Notes: generated from the sequence alone by a model not told the origin. A stretch of DNA of 45,852 bases from Pseudooceanicola sp. (GCF_029213205.1 NZ_JARGNH010000024.1:1-45852), one strand, 5' to 3'; numbered from the stretch's first letter, positions 34,827 through 44,290 are shown. Program-made: numbers and translations.

Positions 34827-35110
34827 TTAAGCAAGCCAGATCATTGCGCATGCGAGTGACACAAAGGCTCGGAACGATGAGTCTCTCCCAAACCCCTGAC
34901 AGCGTCCAGCGCCGGACTCGGCAATGCACCGTTCGCCAGTTGCCCGGCTCGGGCGGTAAATCTCGCCACGGCGACGCCGTTCGCGCCAGCCACAGGATTG
35001 CATCCAGGAAAGCCGGTTGTCCGTCGCCGTGCCTCCACGGTCGCCCTTTTTGCCAGGAACGAGCGGTTCAATCCGTGCCCATTGCACATCCGTCTGCTCA
35101 GGATCGCCTT
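34827..35110 (-). pseudogene. IS5-family (IS427-like) transposase fragment
   Basis: Minus-strand reading gives QWARIEPLVPGKKGDRGGTA, then TDNRLSWMQS, and pieces of the next conserved block in shifting frames (ARTGAPWRDLP-type sequence scrambled to WRERRRRGEIYRPSRATGE). This is the N-terminal DUF4096-type region of IS5-group transposases. Frameshifts and absence of the DDE part show a dead remnant. The 679-bp gap 34525-35203 otherwise holds only the direct repeat. Confidence 0.75.
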
Positions 35111-35203
35111 CGTTTTCAATCTTGAATCAGAACTCAGGCCGATTGGGTATCCCCAAATGAAGACGCCGCCTAAAGTGAAAAAAACGACCGTTTTGACGGA
35201 AAG

Positions 35204-37090
35204 TTACATGCTGCCAGATCCGCCTTTTATCTTTGTGACAGGATTGCCGCGATCACCGACTGTCCGTGTCGTTGGAATCCCAGACCTTGAACAGTTCGCT
35301 TGATACCTTTGGAAGCTGATCGACAACACCGATTCCAGCGTTAAATAGGAGCGGAACATCCGGAAGACCAGATATTGCGGGAGATGCAGCAAGGCACGAA
35401 ACTTGCGCATCGTCAGCGCCGCAAAGATCACCATGATCATCGGCGCCCCCATCAGAAAGGCAAGCACCGCCTGTGCGCTGATCGCGCTTCTCGGGTCGGG
35501 CGCCATAAGCAGGAAAATCGCCGCGAAAATCAGGAATGGCAGGGCGATCGCGCGGCGGGCGGTATTGATGAGCATATACGGCATCAACAGCTTGCTGCGA
35601 AGGGACAGGTTCCGCATGAGGAAATGCTGCTGGTTGCGTGCCATGACGTGAAAGAGCGAGCGGAACCACCGCATGCGCTGTTCGCGCATATGAGAAAAGG
35701 TGCGCGGCACCTCCGAGACAAAGGTTGCGCTCGGGTCGACCACCAGACGGCGGCCGGATTCGCCGATGCGGGTGGCGGCATCGGTATCTTCGCCGTTCAT
35801 CCCGCCGGCGAAGCCGCCGACCTCGCGCAGCGCCTGCGTGTTATAGGCGACGAACATACCCGGAATCCCGATGATTGCATCGCCTGCACCATAGGCCACT
35901 TGATCGAGTCCGACTTTCAGGATCACCTCCAGCTCGCGTGCACCGTCGAAGATGCCACCGCCCGGTACAAGGGCCTGTCCGCCGACAACGGCAACCAGCG
36001 GGTTAGAGAAATGTCGCATGACCCGCCACAGCGCGTCGGGCGAGACCTGCGTGTCCGCATCGATGCGCACGATATAATCTGTGTGCGTTTCGGCAATGCC
36101 CCTGTTGAGCGCATTTGCCTTGCCCGGCATCGGTTCGGACAGCAGCCGACCCCGGATGTGCCGCGCCCGCAGCAGCGCCTCCCGCACGATCTGCGCGGTC
36201 CTGTCGGATGAGTTGTTATCGATCACCAGCAGCGTCAGCTGATTGGTGTATTGCTCTGCGGCAACATCCAGAGAATGGATCGTCTCGGCAATGATATGCG
36301 CTTCGTTATGCGCCGGAACGATCACCGTGGCCGGCGGTGCGAAGCGTCCCGGCGGATAGAAGATCGCACGGAGCGCAGCCACCCAGTTCAATATCACGAA
36401 GAACAGTGGCAGAAACAGGAAAACGCCGGTGCCGATCCCGCCCAGCAGCGCCAGTTCGCGAAGCGTTACGATGCCCGGCAGCTCCATGCGGGCCACCGAC
36501 ATCGAGATGCCGGCGGACAGAGAAAATGCGAATGAGGCGACAAAATACTGCGTCGGGTGGACGCGCCTGCACACCGGACTGTCGTCGCGCGGCGGCATGT
36601 CGCCGTGGCGCAGGATGCGCACCGAGAAGACCAGCATCCCGGCAAGTCCAGAGATCGGCAGCGCCATATGCAGATACAGAAGAATCCCCAGCTGGTCATG
36701 GACGAGCGCCGCCATCAGATCGAAGAGCCAAAACGTCAGTGCGGCGGTCAGGCAGAGATCCAAGCCAAAGCAAAGACGCCCGGACAAGCCGCCATCCATG
36801 GCGCTGGCATAGCCGAGATAGAAGCTCAGCAGGAACAGCCGGACAGGGATTACATAAGAGCCTTGGTACCTGGTGAGATAGAGATCGCCTTCGGGAAAGG
36901 CCCGCTCGAGCAGCGGCACATTGTGCAGCGCATATGTGCCAAGCAGAGCGATGATCAGCGTCACGCAAATCGTCTGCGGCGCGAGCCAGAGCGGAACGGG
37001 TCGGGTCAGGCGCAGCGGCGCGCTGTCTGCGGACGCGAACTGCTCACGCGATAGAACCTGGTCGTGCCGCTCAATCGCCACGCTCACCAT
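35204..37090 (-). CDS. BcsA-like GT2 polysaccharide synthase (no PilZ domain)
   Basis: 628-residue membrane glycosyltransferase. Six or so N-terminal spans (about 38-245) precede a GT-A domain: VIVPAHNEAHIIAETI (256-271), LLVIDNNSSDRT, the UDP-binding DAD (344-346), the acid/base region NGEDTDAATR (ED 434-435), and Q(R)xRW as QRMRW (471-475). Two or three more spans follow (about 500-580). These are the marks of processive family 2 synthases (cellulose, hyaluronan, chitin type). The C-terminal PilZ domain of BcsA and its RxxxR motif are absent. The ATG overlaps the BcsB-like stop by 7 bp. Product polymer unknown. Confidence 0.9.
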   Translation of the reverse strand: MVSVAIERHDQVLSREQFASADSAPLRLTRPVPLWLAPQTICVTLIIALLGTYALHNVPLLERAFPEGDLYLTRYQGSYVIPVRLFLLSFYLGYASAMDGGLSGRLCFGLDLCLTAALTFWLFDLMAALVHDQLGILLYLHMALPISGLAGMLVFSVRILRHGDMPPRDDSPVCRRVHPTQYFVASFAFSLSAGISMSVARMELPGIVTLRELALLGGIGTGVFLFLPLFFVILNWVAALRAIFYPPGRFAPPATVIVPAHNEAHIIAETIHSLDVAAEQYTNQLTLLVIDNNSSDRTAQIVREALLRARHIRGRLLSEPMPGKANALNRGIAETHTDYIVRIDADTQVSPDALWRVMRHFSNPLVAVVGGQALVPGGGIFDGARELEVILKVGLDQVAYGAGDAIIGIPGMFVAYNTQALREVGGFAGGMNGEDTDAATRIGESGRRLVVDPSATFVSEVPRTFSHMREQRMRWFRSLFHVMARNQQHFLMRNLSLRSKLLMPYMLINTARRAIALPFLIFAAIFLLMAPDPRSAISAQAVLAFLMGAPMIMVIFAALTMRKFRALLHLPQYLVFRMFRSYLTLESVLSISFQRYQANCSRSGIPTTRTVGDRGNPVTKIKGGSGSM

Positions 37091-38703
37091 TCGATCAGCA
37101 GCGCCGCGACGCCCCGGCTTGGCACCGGCAGAGCGGCCTGAGGATCGAGCCGTTCCACCGTCACCGGTTGCAGTTCCCTGCCGCCGCCCTGCACGAGGTA
37201 GCGATGCGCGGCCCCGTACAGAGCGCTGTCATCCGGCGCTTCATCGGAGATCACCGCGATGCGCGGCCCCGCCGTCGTGTCCGCCCAGGTAACCTGCGTG
37301 GTCAGCGGCAACACAAGCCCGAGCAGCGCCGCGCCGTTGCGCGCGGCGGCGAGGGTTAGATCGCCGGGCAGCGCCAGCCCAACCCCATCTCCGCGCGCCA
37401 GCCTCTGCACCAGCGCTTCGGCGGCACCGGCCTCATCGCCGGGCGAGGCGAGGCTCAGGACCGTCTCGTCCAGCATCTGCGCCGCCGCGTCGGGCCCGGC
37501 CCGGCAGATCCCCTGGTTCGGCGTCGGATCGACCAGCGTCACCTCGATCTCGTTGATCAGCGCCTGGCGTGCGGCGGGCAATGCCACCGGCAGGTCGATG
37601 CGCCCGGCGCGGCCGTCGTGGCTCGACGAATGGATCAGCGTCCCGTTCAGCGTCACCCGGAGGTTCCAATCGATCTCGTCACCGAGACGGCTGGTGATCA
37701 GCGACAGATCGAGCCTATCGGGCAAGCGCCCCTCCGGCATGTCGGCAAGGCGGTAACCGAGGGTCCAGCGCCGGCTACCCCGGAAACTGGTGGTCTGCGT
37801 GTCGGCGCCAAGCACCGAGATCGGCACCGGCCAGTCGCTGCCGTAGATCTCGGGCAGCATCGCCCCGCGCAGTGCTGCCAGCCGGGCAATACCCGCCTGC
37901 GAACTCGCGACCCAGATCCCGCCGGCGTCATCCTCGGCCACCGGCACCGCCTCGGCACCGGCCAGCGTCACCGCGCCCTCGGTGACAAGCTCTGCGGGCG
38001 CGCCCATCCGCGTGAGATATTGCGCGACCAAGAGAGGCAGCGCGCCGTCGCCGCCGGTATCGGTCTGCGCCAGTTCCAGCGGCTGCGGCAGGATCTCCAG
38101 CGCGGTCTCGGCGCCGATATTGCTGGCCTCGTGGCGCAGCATCAGCCGGCTGGCCTCGTTGATCTCTACCGCGACGCCCAGATTGGTCACGTTGCTCGGG
38201 CAGATTTGGCCCTGATTGGTTGTCCCATCCCCGGTCAGAGCCACGGTCAGCACCCGCCCGACAAGATCCTCGGGGCGCAGTTCATAGACCAGAGTGCGAC
38301 GCTCCTCGCCGGGCTCAAGCACCAGCGCCTCGCGTTCGGTGCCGTTGATCGACACTCGCACCAACCCGTCCCCACGCGAGATCATCTGGATATCGAGTAC
38401 GAGCTGCAACTGACCGCTCAGCACCGGCAGGGCGTGGGGCAACGGAAAGTGGATTTCGGCGGAGCTCGGAAAGCCGGTGAGCCCGACCCACTGGCCCGGA
38501 TCGGGGCGCAGCACCGGCAACGCACCGGTCCCTGCCGCGATCGGTTGGGGCATGCGCCCCTCGACCGTGTGAAACTGCTCGGAGGAGAGCCCAAGTTTTG
38601 CCGCCACGAAGCGGCCGAGATCGGGATTGGAGAGAATGGTGACGACGGTGGCCACGAGAAAGGTCGTGATCGCCAGTGCGATTAACCGGGCAAATTCAGT
38701 CAT
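37084..38703 (-). CDS. BcsB-like periplasmic synthase partner
   Basis: 539 residues resembling cellulose synthase regulatory subunit B, which guides the nascent chain across the periplasm. An N-terminal hydrophobic segment (about 5-24, LIALAITTFLVATVVTILS) anchors or exports it; then beta-rich carbohydrate-binding parts with GLTGFPSSAEIHFPLPHALP, NQGQICPSN and WNLRVTLNGTLIHSS, and NQGICRAGPDAAAQ. It is shorter than BcsB (about 750) and I see no C-terminal membrane helix, so its anchoring differs. ATGA overlap with the SqdB-like gene, and overlap with the GT2 gene, mark a stoichiometric operon. Confidence 0.85.
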   Translation of the reverse strand: MTEFARLIALAITTFLVATVVTILSNPDLGRFVAAKLGLSSEQFHTVEGRMPQPIAAGTGALPVLRPDPGQWVGLTGFPSSAEIHFPLPHALPVLSGQLQLVLDIQMISRGDGLVRVSINGTEREALVLEPGEERRTLVYELRPEDLVGRVLTVALTGDGTTNQGQICPSNVTNLGVAVEINEASRLMLRHEASNIGAETALEILPQPLELAQTDTGGDGALPLLVAQYLTRMGAPAELVTEGAVTLAGAEAVPVAEDDAGGIWVASSQAGIARLAALRGAMLPEIYGSDWPVPISVLGADTQTTSFRGSRRWTLGYRLADMPEGRLPDRLDLSLITSRLGDEIDWNLRVTLNGTLIHSSSHDGRAGRIDLPVALPAARQALINEIEVTLVDPTPNQGICRAGPDAAAQMLDETVLSLASPGDEAGAAEALVQRLARGDGVGLALPGDLTLAAARNGAALLGLVLPLTTQVTWADTTAGPRIAVISDEAPDDSALYGAAHRYLVQGGGRELQPVTVERLDPQAALPVPSRGVAALLIEW

Positions 38704-39911
38704 GTGGCGGCCACTTCCGTTTTGACCACACCAGGCAGATTTTCAGGAGTCCAGAGCGCCCGCGCCGGGATCGTCTCGCGGCGGCTGCGCTGCGCGTAAT
38801 GTCTTGCGATGTCGAGCGTTTCCTCGAGCAGCCGGTCGCGCAGAAGGATCGGATGAAACCCGAGGCTGCGGAACCCGGCATTCGAGACCTGAAGGCCGTT
38901 CTCGTCGGCCTCCTTGCGCGGGTTGTCCACATGGGCGACGCTGGCCCCGGTCAGATCCGCCACCAGTGCCGCCAGGTCGCGCACCCGCAGCGATTCCGCC
39001 ACCTGATTGTAGATCCGCACACGCTCACCGCGCTCGGGCGGATTCGCCACCGCCAGCGCGACGCAGCGTGTGGTGTCCTGGATATTGATAAAGGCGCGGG
39101 TCTGGCCGCCGCTGCCATGCACGGTGAGCGGATAGCCCACCGCCGCCTGCATCACGAACCGGTTCAGCACCGTGCCATAGTCGCCGTCGTAATCGAAGCG
39201 GTTGATCAGCCGCGGGTCGCGCCTGGTCTCCGGTGTCTGGGTCCCCCAGACGATGCCCTGATGCAGATCCGTGATCCGCAGCCGGTCGTTGCGGGCATAG
39301 AACTGGAACATCAGGTGATCCATCGACTTTGTCAGGTGATAGACGCTGCCAGGCTTGGTGGGAAAGACGATGTCGTGCGCGCTCCAGCGGCCGTCGGGCT
39401 CTTCGATCTTCACATCGAGATAGCCCTCCGGGATCTCGCCGTTGAACCCGTCGTAGCCATAGACCCCCATCGTGCCGAGATGGACGAGATGGCAGTCGAG
39501 CCCGAGATCGGTCAGCGCCACCAGCGTGTTGTGGGTGGCACGGATATTGTTGTCGATCGTGTAGCGCTTGGTCGTTGGGGTCTTCATCGAATAGGGCGCC
39601 GCGCGCTGCTCGGCGAAATGCACGATGACATCGGGGCGTTGGCTGTCGAGCAGCGCACGCAGCCCGTCGTAATCCTCAGCGATATCCAGTTGATGAAAGG
39701 CGATGTGCCGGCCCGAGATCTTTTCCCAGGTGTTGAGCCGAGTTTCAGCATCTGCGATCGGAGTCAGGCTCGACGTGCCCATCTCGGCGTCGATAGCGCG
39801 CCGCGACAGGTTGTCGACGATGGCGATCTCATGTCCCAGCGACGAGAGGTGAAGTGCCGTCGGCCAGCCGCAAAAGCCGTCACCGCCCAAAATCAAGATT
39901 TTCTGTACCAA
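38700..39911 (-). CDS. UDP-sulfoquinovose synthase-like epimerase/dehydratase
   Basis: 403 residues from TTG 39911 (AAGGGG 6 nt upstream; TTG 39929 is an alternative). Extended SDR of the SqdB/SQD1 type: GGDGFCGWPTALHLSSLGHE (NAD site, 9-15), VDNLSRRAIDAEMG, HFAEQRAAPYSM, catalytic Thr147 (GTMGVYG), Tyr191 and Lys195 (YHLTK), ITDLHQGIVWGTQT and GGQTRAFINIQDT. SqdB converts UDP-glucose plus sulfite to UDP-sulfoquinovose for sulfolipid. No sqdA, sqdC or sqdD partner is here; instead it is fused by overlap to a BcsB/BcsA pair, so its sugar may feed that synthase. The symbol sqdB is avoided because the role is uncertain. Confidence 0.88.
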   Translation of the reverse strand: MVQKILILGGDGFCGWPTALHLSSLGHEIAIVDNLSRRAIDAEMGTSSLTPIADAETRLNTWEKISGRHIAFHQLDIAEDYDGLRALLDSQRPDVIVHFAEQRAAPYSMKTPTTKRYTIDNNIRATHNTLVALTDLGLDCHLVHLGTMGVYGYDGFNGEIPEGYLDVKIEEPDGRWSAHDIVFPTKPGSVYHLTKSMDHLMFQFYARNDRLRITDLHQGIVWGTQTPETRRDPRLINRFDYDGDYGTVLNRFVMQAAVGYPLTVHGSGGQTRAFINIQDTTRCVALAVANPPERGERVRIYNQVAESLRVRDLAALVADLTGASVAHVDNPRKEADENGLQVSNAGFRSLGFHPILLRDRLLEETLDIARHYAQRSRRETIPARALWTPENLPGVVKTEVAAT

Positions 39912-40056
39912 GTTTTTCCCCTTACTCAATAATCGAATCCTGAACGCGGATAGTCAGGTGATCAGGAAATCATGAATTTTTTGGGGCGCTTCTGTGGGTG
40001 ATGCGGTTAACGAAACCGCAGACGTGCTTACCCACGCCGGACCCATGCAATTAAAA

Positions 40057-40085
40057 GTGTGGGTCAGAGCACGTGTGGGTCGGAG
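40057..40085. repeat. Two 13-bp near-identical direct repeats
   Basis: GTGTGGGTCAGAG (40057-40069) and GTGTGGGTCGGAG (40073-40085) lie in the 183-bp gap between the beta-barrel and SqdB-like genes, which also holds a 7-bp stem (40002-40020, TGCGGTT/AACCGCA). They could be a regulator site or mRNA structure. Confidence 0.35.
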
Positions 40086-40094
40086 TCAGCGGGA

Positions 40095-41006
40095 TCACAT
40101 TGGCCATTTCAGCGGAACCGAGAACATCACCCCGAGCAGACCGCCGTTGTAGGATTTTTGTCCATTTGTAGAATTGTTCGTTTCGTACCCGAGATAGGCT
40201 TCCATATCCAACTGCTCGGCGAGCCCCTTCTCTATTCCGAGGCGGACCTGGAAACGCTCATCATAGCGCCCGCCGGCATCGTAATCGCGGGCGAAAAGCG
40301 TCATCTTAGCCAGCAGATTCGTGTCTGGATCGAGGCGCTGGTTATAAGCGAGACGCAGCCCGAATTCATTATAACTGAACTTCGCAGCCTCGGCGTCGCG
40401 TCGCTCGGCATAAAGTGTCGTGGTGCCCCGTCGGCTCCAGTCTTTCGAGCCCCACATATGCATCGCGTCGAACAGGTATTCGCGCTGGTCGTAACCCTGG
40501 AAGGTATTGAGGTCGTTCTGCTCGCGATACCCGATCCGGGCGCGCAGCTGCACAGTCTGGCGCGGCGCGGGGGCAAAGCGCAGGGCGGTGGAGAGCCGCA
40601 GCCGGGAAAAGACCTCGCCATCGGGGCCACTGGCATGACGCGCCTGCGCGCCTAGCCTAAGTTGTGTCCAGAACGGATGATCCAGTGGCAACGTGCGCAG
40701 GATTTCGGCGTCGAGATAAAGCCGGTTGTTGCTCTTGGCGTCGGGATAACGCTCGTGCGAGAGCCCGAAGGACAGATCCGTCCAGCCCCGGCCGGCAAAC
40801 TCGAAACGCCGACTTGCCTCCAGCCCATAGACGAAGTGCGTCTCGAGATCGAGTTGCAAACCGGCGCTGTTTGGGCTGTCGACCGCGTCGCGGTCGGCCA
40901 ACAGGGTCAGACCCGTTTGCCAGCCTTGCTCCGCCCGGAGCACGCCTGTCATACTCAGAATAAAAAGTGGGGTGACAAGAAAATAAGTCCAAAGTCGATA
41001 TCGCAT
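40095..41006 (-). CDS. Outer-membrane beta-barrel protein, probable glycan exporter
   Basis: 303 residues from ATG 41006 (TTG 41018 also possible). A signal peptide (1-25, FLVTPLFILSMTGVLRA) is followed by alternating short strands rich in Tyr, Arg and Gly (LRLGAQARHAS, SRLRLSTALRFAP, VQLRARIGYREQND, RVRLG-like), and it ends in the short barrel-closing strand GVMFSVPLKWPM. It lacks the TPR part of BcsC. Being in the same operon orientation as the SqdB-like, BcsB-like and GT2 genes, it is a good candidate for the outer-membrane pore. A 13-bp near-repeat (GTGTGGGTCAGAG) lies right after its stop. Confidence 0.75.
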   Translation of the reverse strand: MRYRLWTYFLVTPLFILSMTGVLRAEQGWQTGLTLLADRDAVDSPNSAGLQLDLETHFVYGLEASRRFEFAGRGWTDLSFGLSHERYPDAKSNNRLYLDAEILRTLPLDHPFWTQLRLGAQARHASGPDGEVFSRLRLSTALRFAPAPRQTVQLRARIGYREQNDLNTFQGYDQREYLFDAMHMWGSKDWSRRGTTTLYAERRDAEAAKFSYNEFGLRLAYNQRLDPDTNLLAKMTLFARDYDAGGRYDERFQVRLGIEKGLAEQLDMEAYLGYETNNSTNGQKSYNGGLLGVMFSVPLKWPM

Positions 41007-41177
41007 TCTTTCAATCAAGATTTATTTACGTCCTTGCTTTGAAGCTGGTTGGTGCTCTCAGGTGGTTTTCCCTTTGTGAACTATGGATGTCCCTCCCATT
41101 GCAGGGTTTCGCCGATCTGTTCCATCATCATGTCCCAGGCTGCAAACATTGAGAACGGCAGTGCAACGTTTCGTTGT

Positions 41178-41410
41178 TCAGTTTCGCACCTGCTGAATCG
41201 GATTTAGGATGAAATGATCTGGCGCTTAAGTCCAGATTTTGCAGATGTATTCCCAGGTGGTGTGGCCATTGAGACTCTGTTTCCTCCATGCGGCGTTTCA
41301 GGTCGCGTCCATGAAGTCGGCGAGCTCCGTGCCAACTGGTCGTGGTTATTGTAATGGAAGCGCGTGACGGTCGCCTCCCTGATCGTCCGGTTTATTCGCT
41401 CGACCTGGCG
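41178..41410 (-). pseudogene. IS481-family transposase C-terminal fragment
   Basis: Minus-strand reading gives QVERINRTIREATVTRFHYN and NHDQL, then with frame shifts ELADFMDAT, TTWEYICKIWT and APDHFILNPIQQVRN with a stop at 41178-41180. This is the recognisable end of the rve integrase core of IS481-group transposases. Internal stops and missing N-terminus make it dead. The remaining part of the 1.09-kb gap 41007-42097 holds a hairpin, the second direct repeat and a minus-strand 22-codon tail (MFAAWDMMMEQIGETLQWEG) near 41083-41150; nothing else is convincing. Confidence 0.75.
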
Positions 41411-41591
41411 CCTACCGGGAACACAATCCCCCGGGCTGTTTTCTGATCCCCACGGCGCCACGGATGGTTTGGCTTGGTCAGCCGATGCTCACTCCCATTG
41501 GCCGCGCAGATCATATCGCAGCGCATCTGCGGCGAATATGCCGTGTTCCGGTTGCGGGGGTGTTCGGCGAACTGGATGTCCTTGTGCGCTG

Positions 41592-41630
41592 CCCTCCAGG
41601 GTCTTTTCCGCAGGAAATGTCCCTGGAGGG
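41592..41630. repeat. Long nested inverted repeat
   Basis: CCCTCCAGGG (41592-41601) pairs perfectly with CCCTGGAGGG (41621-41630), and the loop itself contains TTTCC/GGAAA that can pair. This forms a two-tier hairpin 100 bp before direct-repeat copy B. It may be part of a mobile-element end. Confidence 0.5.
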
Positions 41631-41670
41631 GCAGAAACGTGTGGATGCGATAGGGGACGGCCGAACAGGG

Positions 41671-41805
41671 TGCCGAAACAGTCGCTTATCAGGAAGGCTG
41701 TCCCCGCAGCAGGGCCGTTTCGCCTGATCGCGCTGTCCTTTGGCGGCTCGATATATGCCCCGTGGATCGTCTCTCCGCGTCATGCGGCACGCAAAACCGG
41801 GGTGG
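41671..41805 (+). repeat. Direct repeat copy B flanking the polysaccharide locus
   Basis: 119 bp (41687-41805) matching copy A at 34619-34737 in the same orientation, with 6 mismatches and no gaps. It lies between the IS481 remnant and uvrB. After 41805 the sequences diverge completely. Confidence 0.85.
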
Positions 41806-42097
41806 TCTGGCGAGGTGGTTGGCGGCTATTGTCAGGGTGAACCGCGGCCCGCTCGTCTCGTCCGTCCCGCGCATCCTCAGCCCCGTCGGTGCGGCCCAAA
41901 GGGTGACTCATGTTCTCAAAGCCCTGTCGAGGCAGGGCTCGTTCAGCAACCTGCTAAGGATGATCGTCTAGCCGCGGTGGCTGGCAGACCGACAAAGGAC
42001 AGTGCAAAAATGAGTGTGCGTATGTTCATCGGGAGACCTCAACGTGCTGAATCGAGGTTCGAAAGCTTCCGTTAACAATCGGTTAAGCCGCCAATTC

Positions 42098-44290
42098 TCA
42101 CCGCCCCCGCCGCTTCACATTCCCACCATGTTGTCCGGGCCGCCCCGCCGTTGAGCGTCCGCGCCCCTTGACCGCCGCGTCTGACGCTTTCTCGACCGCC
42201 TGTTGGCGTGCCAGCGGGTCGTCGTGGATGGCGAGGTCGACCGCCTCCAGCCGCTTGACCTCGTCGCGCAGCCGTGCCGCCTCTTCGAATTCCAGGTTCT
42301 CGGCGGCCTTGCGCATATCGGTGCGCAGCCCGTCCAGGTGCGCCTGCAGATTGCCACCGAACAGCGGCTTGTCGACCTTGGCTGTCACCCGGTTCATGTC
42401 GACATCGCCCTTGTAGAGCCCGGCGAGGATGTCCTCGACGTTCTTTTTGATGGTGGTCGGGGTGATCCCGTGTTCGAGGTTGTAAGCGGTCTGTTTCTCG
42501 CGCCGCCGGTCGGTTTCGGCCAGGGCGCGTTCCATCGACCCGGTGATCCGGTCGGCATACATGATCACCCGGCCATCGGCGTTGCGCGCCGCCCGGCCGA
42601 TGGTCTGGATCAGCGAGGTTTCCGAGCGCAGGAAGCCCTCCTTATCCGCGTCCAGGATCGCCACCAGCCCGCATTCGGGGATATCGAGCCCCTCGCGCAA
42701 GAGGTTGATGCCGATCAGCACGTCAAAGGCGCCAAGGCGCAGATCTCGCAGAATTTCGATTCGTTCGATGGTGTCGATATCCGAATGCATGTAGCGGACC
42801 TTGATCCCCTGTTCATGCATGTATTCGGTCAGATCCTCGGCCATTCGCTTGGTCAGCGTGGTGACCAGGGTGCGCATGCCGTCGGCGGCGACTTTGCGCA
42901 CCTCGTCCAGCAGGTCATCGACCTGCATCTCGACCGGGCGGATCTCGATCTGCGGATCCAGCAGCCCGGTGGGGCGGATCACCTGTTCGGTAAAGACGCC
43001 GCCGGTCTGCTCCATCTCCCAGTTGCCGGGGGTGGCGCTGACGCTGATGGTTTGCGGGCGCATCGCGTCCCATTCCTCGAACTTCAGCGGCCGGTTGTCC
43101 ATGCAGGAGGGCAGGCGGAACCCGTGCTCCGCCAGGGTGAACTTGCGTCGATAGTCGCCCTTATACATGCCGCCGATCTGCGGCACGCTGACATGGCTTT
43201 CGTCGGCAAAGACAATCGCATTGTCGGGAATGAATTCGAACAGGGTCGGCGGCGGTTCGCCCGGGGCGCGGCCGGTCAGGTAGCGGGAATAGTTTTCGAT
43301 GCCGTTGCAGACGCCGGTCGCCTCCAGCATCTCCAGGTCGAAATTGGTGCGTTGTTCCAACCGCTGCGCTTCCAGCAGCTTGCCGTCGCCAACCAGCTGA
43401 TCCAGCCGCTGGCGCAGCTCTTTCTTGATCTCGACAATCGCCTGCTGCATCGTCGGTTTCGGCGTCACATAATGCGAATTGGCATAGACCCTGATCTGCT
43501 CGAACGTGTCAGTCTTTTCGCCGGTCAGCGGGTCGAATTCGGTGATGCTTTCCAGATCTTCGCCAAAGAACGATAGCCGCCAGGCCCGATCCTCAAGGTG
43601 GGCGGGAAAGATTTCCAGACTGTCGCCGCGCACCCGGAACGAACCGCGCTGAAACGCCTGGTCGTTGCGCTTGTATTGCTGGGCGACCAGATCGGCGATC
43701 ACCTGTCGTTGGTCATAGCTGCCGCCGGCCTTCAGATCCTGGGTCATCGCGCCATAGGTTTCCACCGAGCCGATGCCATAGATGCAGGACACCGAGGCGA
43801 CGATGATCACGTCATCGCGTTCCAGCAGCGCCCGTGTCGCCGAATGCCGCATCCGGTCGATCTGTTCGTTGATCTGACTTTCTTTCTCGATGTAGGTGTC
43901 GGACCGGGCGACATAGGCCTCGGGCTGGTAATAATCGTAGAAGCTGACGAAATACTCGACGGCGTTGTCGGGGAAAAACCCTTTGAATTCGCCATAAAGC
44001 TGTGCCGCCAGGGTCTTGTTCGGGGCCAGGATGATCGCCGGGCGCTGGGTTTCCTCGATCACCTTGGCCATGGTAAAGGTCTTGCCGGTGCCGGTGGCGC
44101 CCAGCAGCACCTGATCGCGCTCGCCGGCGTTGATCCCGCCGGCCAGTTCGACGATGGCGGTGGGCTGATCCCCGGCGGCGGTGAAATCGGTCTTCATCAC
44201 CAGACGCCGCCCCCCTTCCAGCTTTTCGCGGAGGCGCAGATCCGGTGCGGCGGCGTGCATCAGCGGCAGGGCGGTGTCGGTCTCGGGCAT
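42098..44290 (-). CDS. uvrB: UvrABC excision nuclease subunit B
   Basis: Damage-verifying helicase-like subunit of nucleotide excision repair. 730 residues: Walker A GATGTGKT (64-71), the beta-hairpin region [20 protein letters not shown] read as [74 protein letters not shown], and the C-terminal UVR motif [19 protein letters not shown] that binds UvrC. An Arg/Gly-rich tail follows. ATG 44290 has GAGGATC upstream. The 24-bp longer frame lacks support. Confidence 0.97.
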   Translation of the reverse strand: MPETDTALPLMHAAAPDLRLREKLEGGRRLVMKTDFTAAGDQPTAIVELAGGINAGERDQVLLGATGTGKTFTMAKVIEETQRPAIILAPNKTLAAQLYGEFKGFFPDNAVEYFVSFYDYYQPEAYVARSDTYIEKESQINEQIDRMRHSATRALLERDDVIIVASVSCIYGIGSVETYGAMTQDLKAGGSYDQRQVIADLVAQQYKRNDQAFQRGSFRVRGDSLEIFPAHLEDRAWRLSFFGEDLESITEFDPLTGEKTDTFEQIRVYANSHYVTPKPTMQQAIVEIKKELRQRLDQLVGDGKLLEAQRLEQRTNFDLEMLEATGVCNGIENYSRYLTGRAPGEPPPTLFEFIPDNAIVFADESHVSVPQIGGMYKGDYRRKFTLAEHGFRLPSCMDNRPLKFEEWDAMRPQTISVSATPGNWEMEQTGGVFTEQVIRPTGLLDPQIEIRPVEMQVDDLLDEVRKVAADGMRTLVTTLTKRMAEDLTEYMHEQGIKVRYMHSDIDTIERIEILRDLRLGAFDVLIGINLLREGLDIPECGLVAILDADKEGFLRSETSLIQTIGRAARNADGRVIMYADRITGSMERALAETDRRREKQTAYNLEHGITPTTIKKNVEDILAGLYKGDVDMNRVTAKVDKPLFGGNLQAHLDGLRTDMRKAAENLEFEEAARLRDEVKRLEAVDLAIHDDPLARQQAVEKASDAAVKGRGRSTAGRPGQHGGNVKRRGR

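Noticed and set aside
41740-42075. Short plus-strand frames between repeat copy B and uvrB
   Set aside because: Composition is not coding and they share sequence with the noncoding direct repeat.
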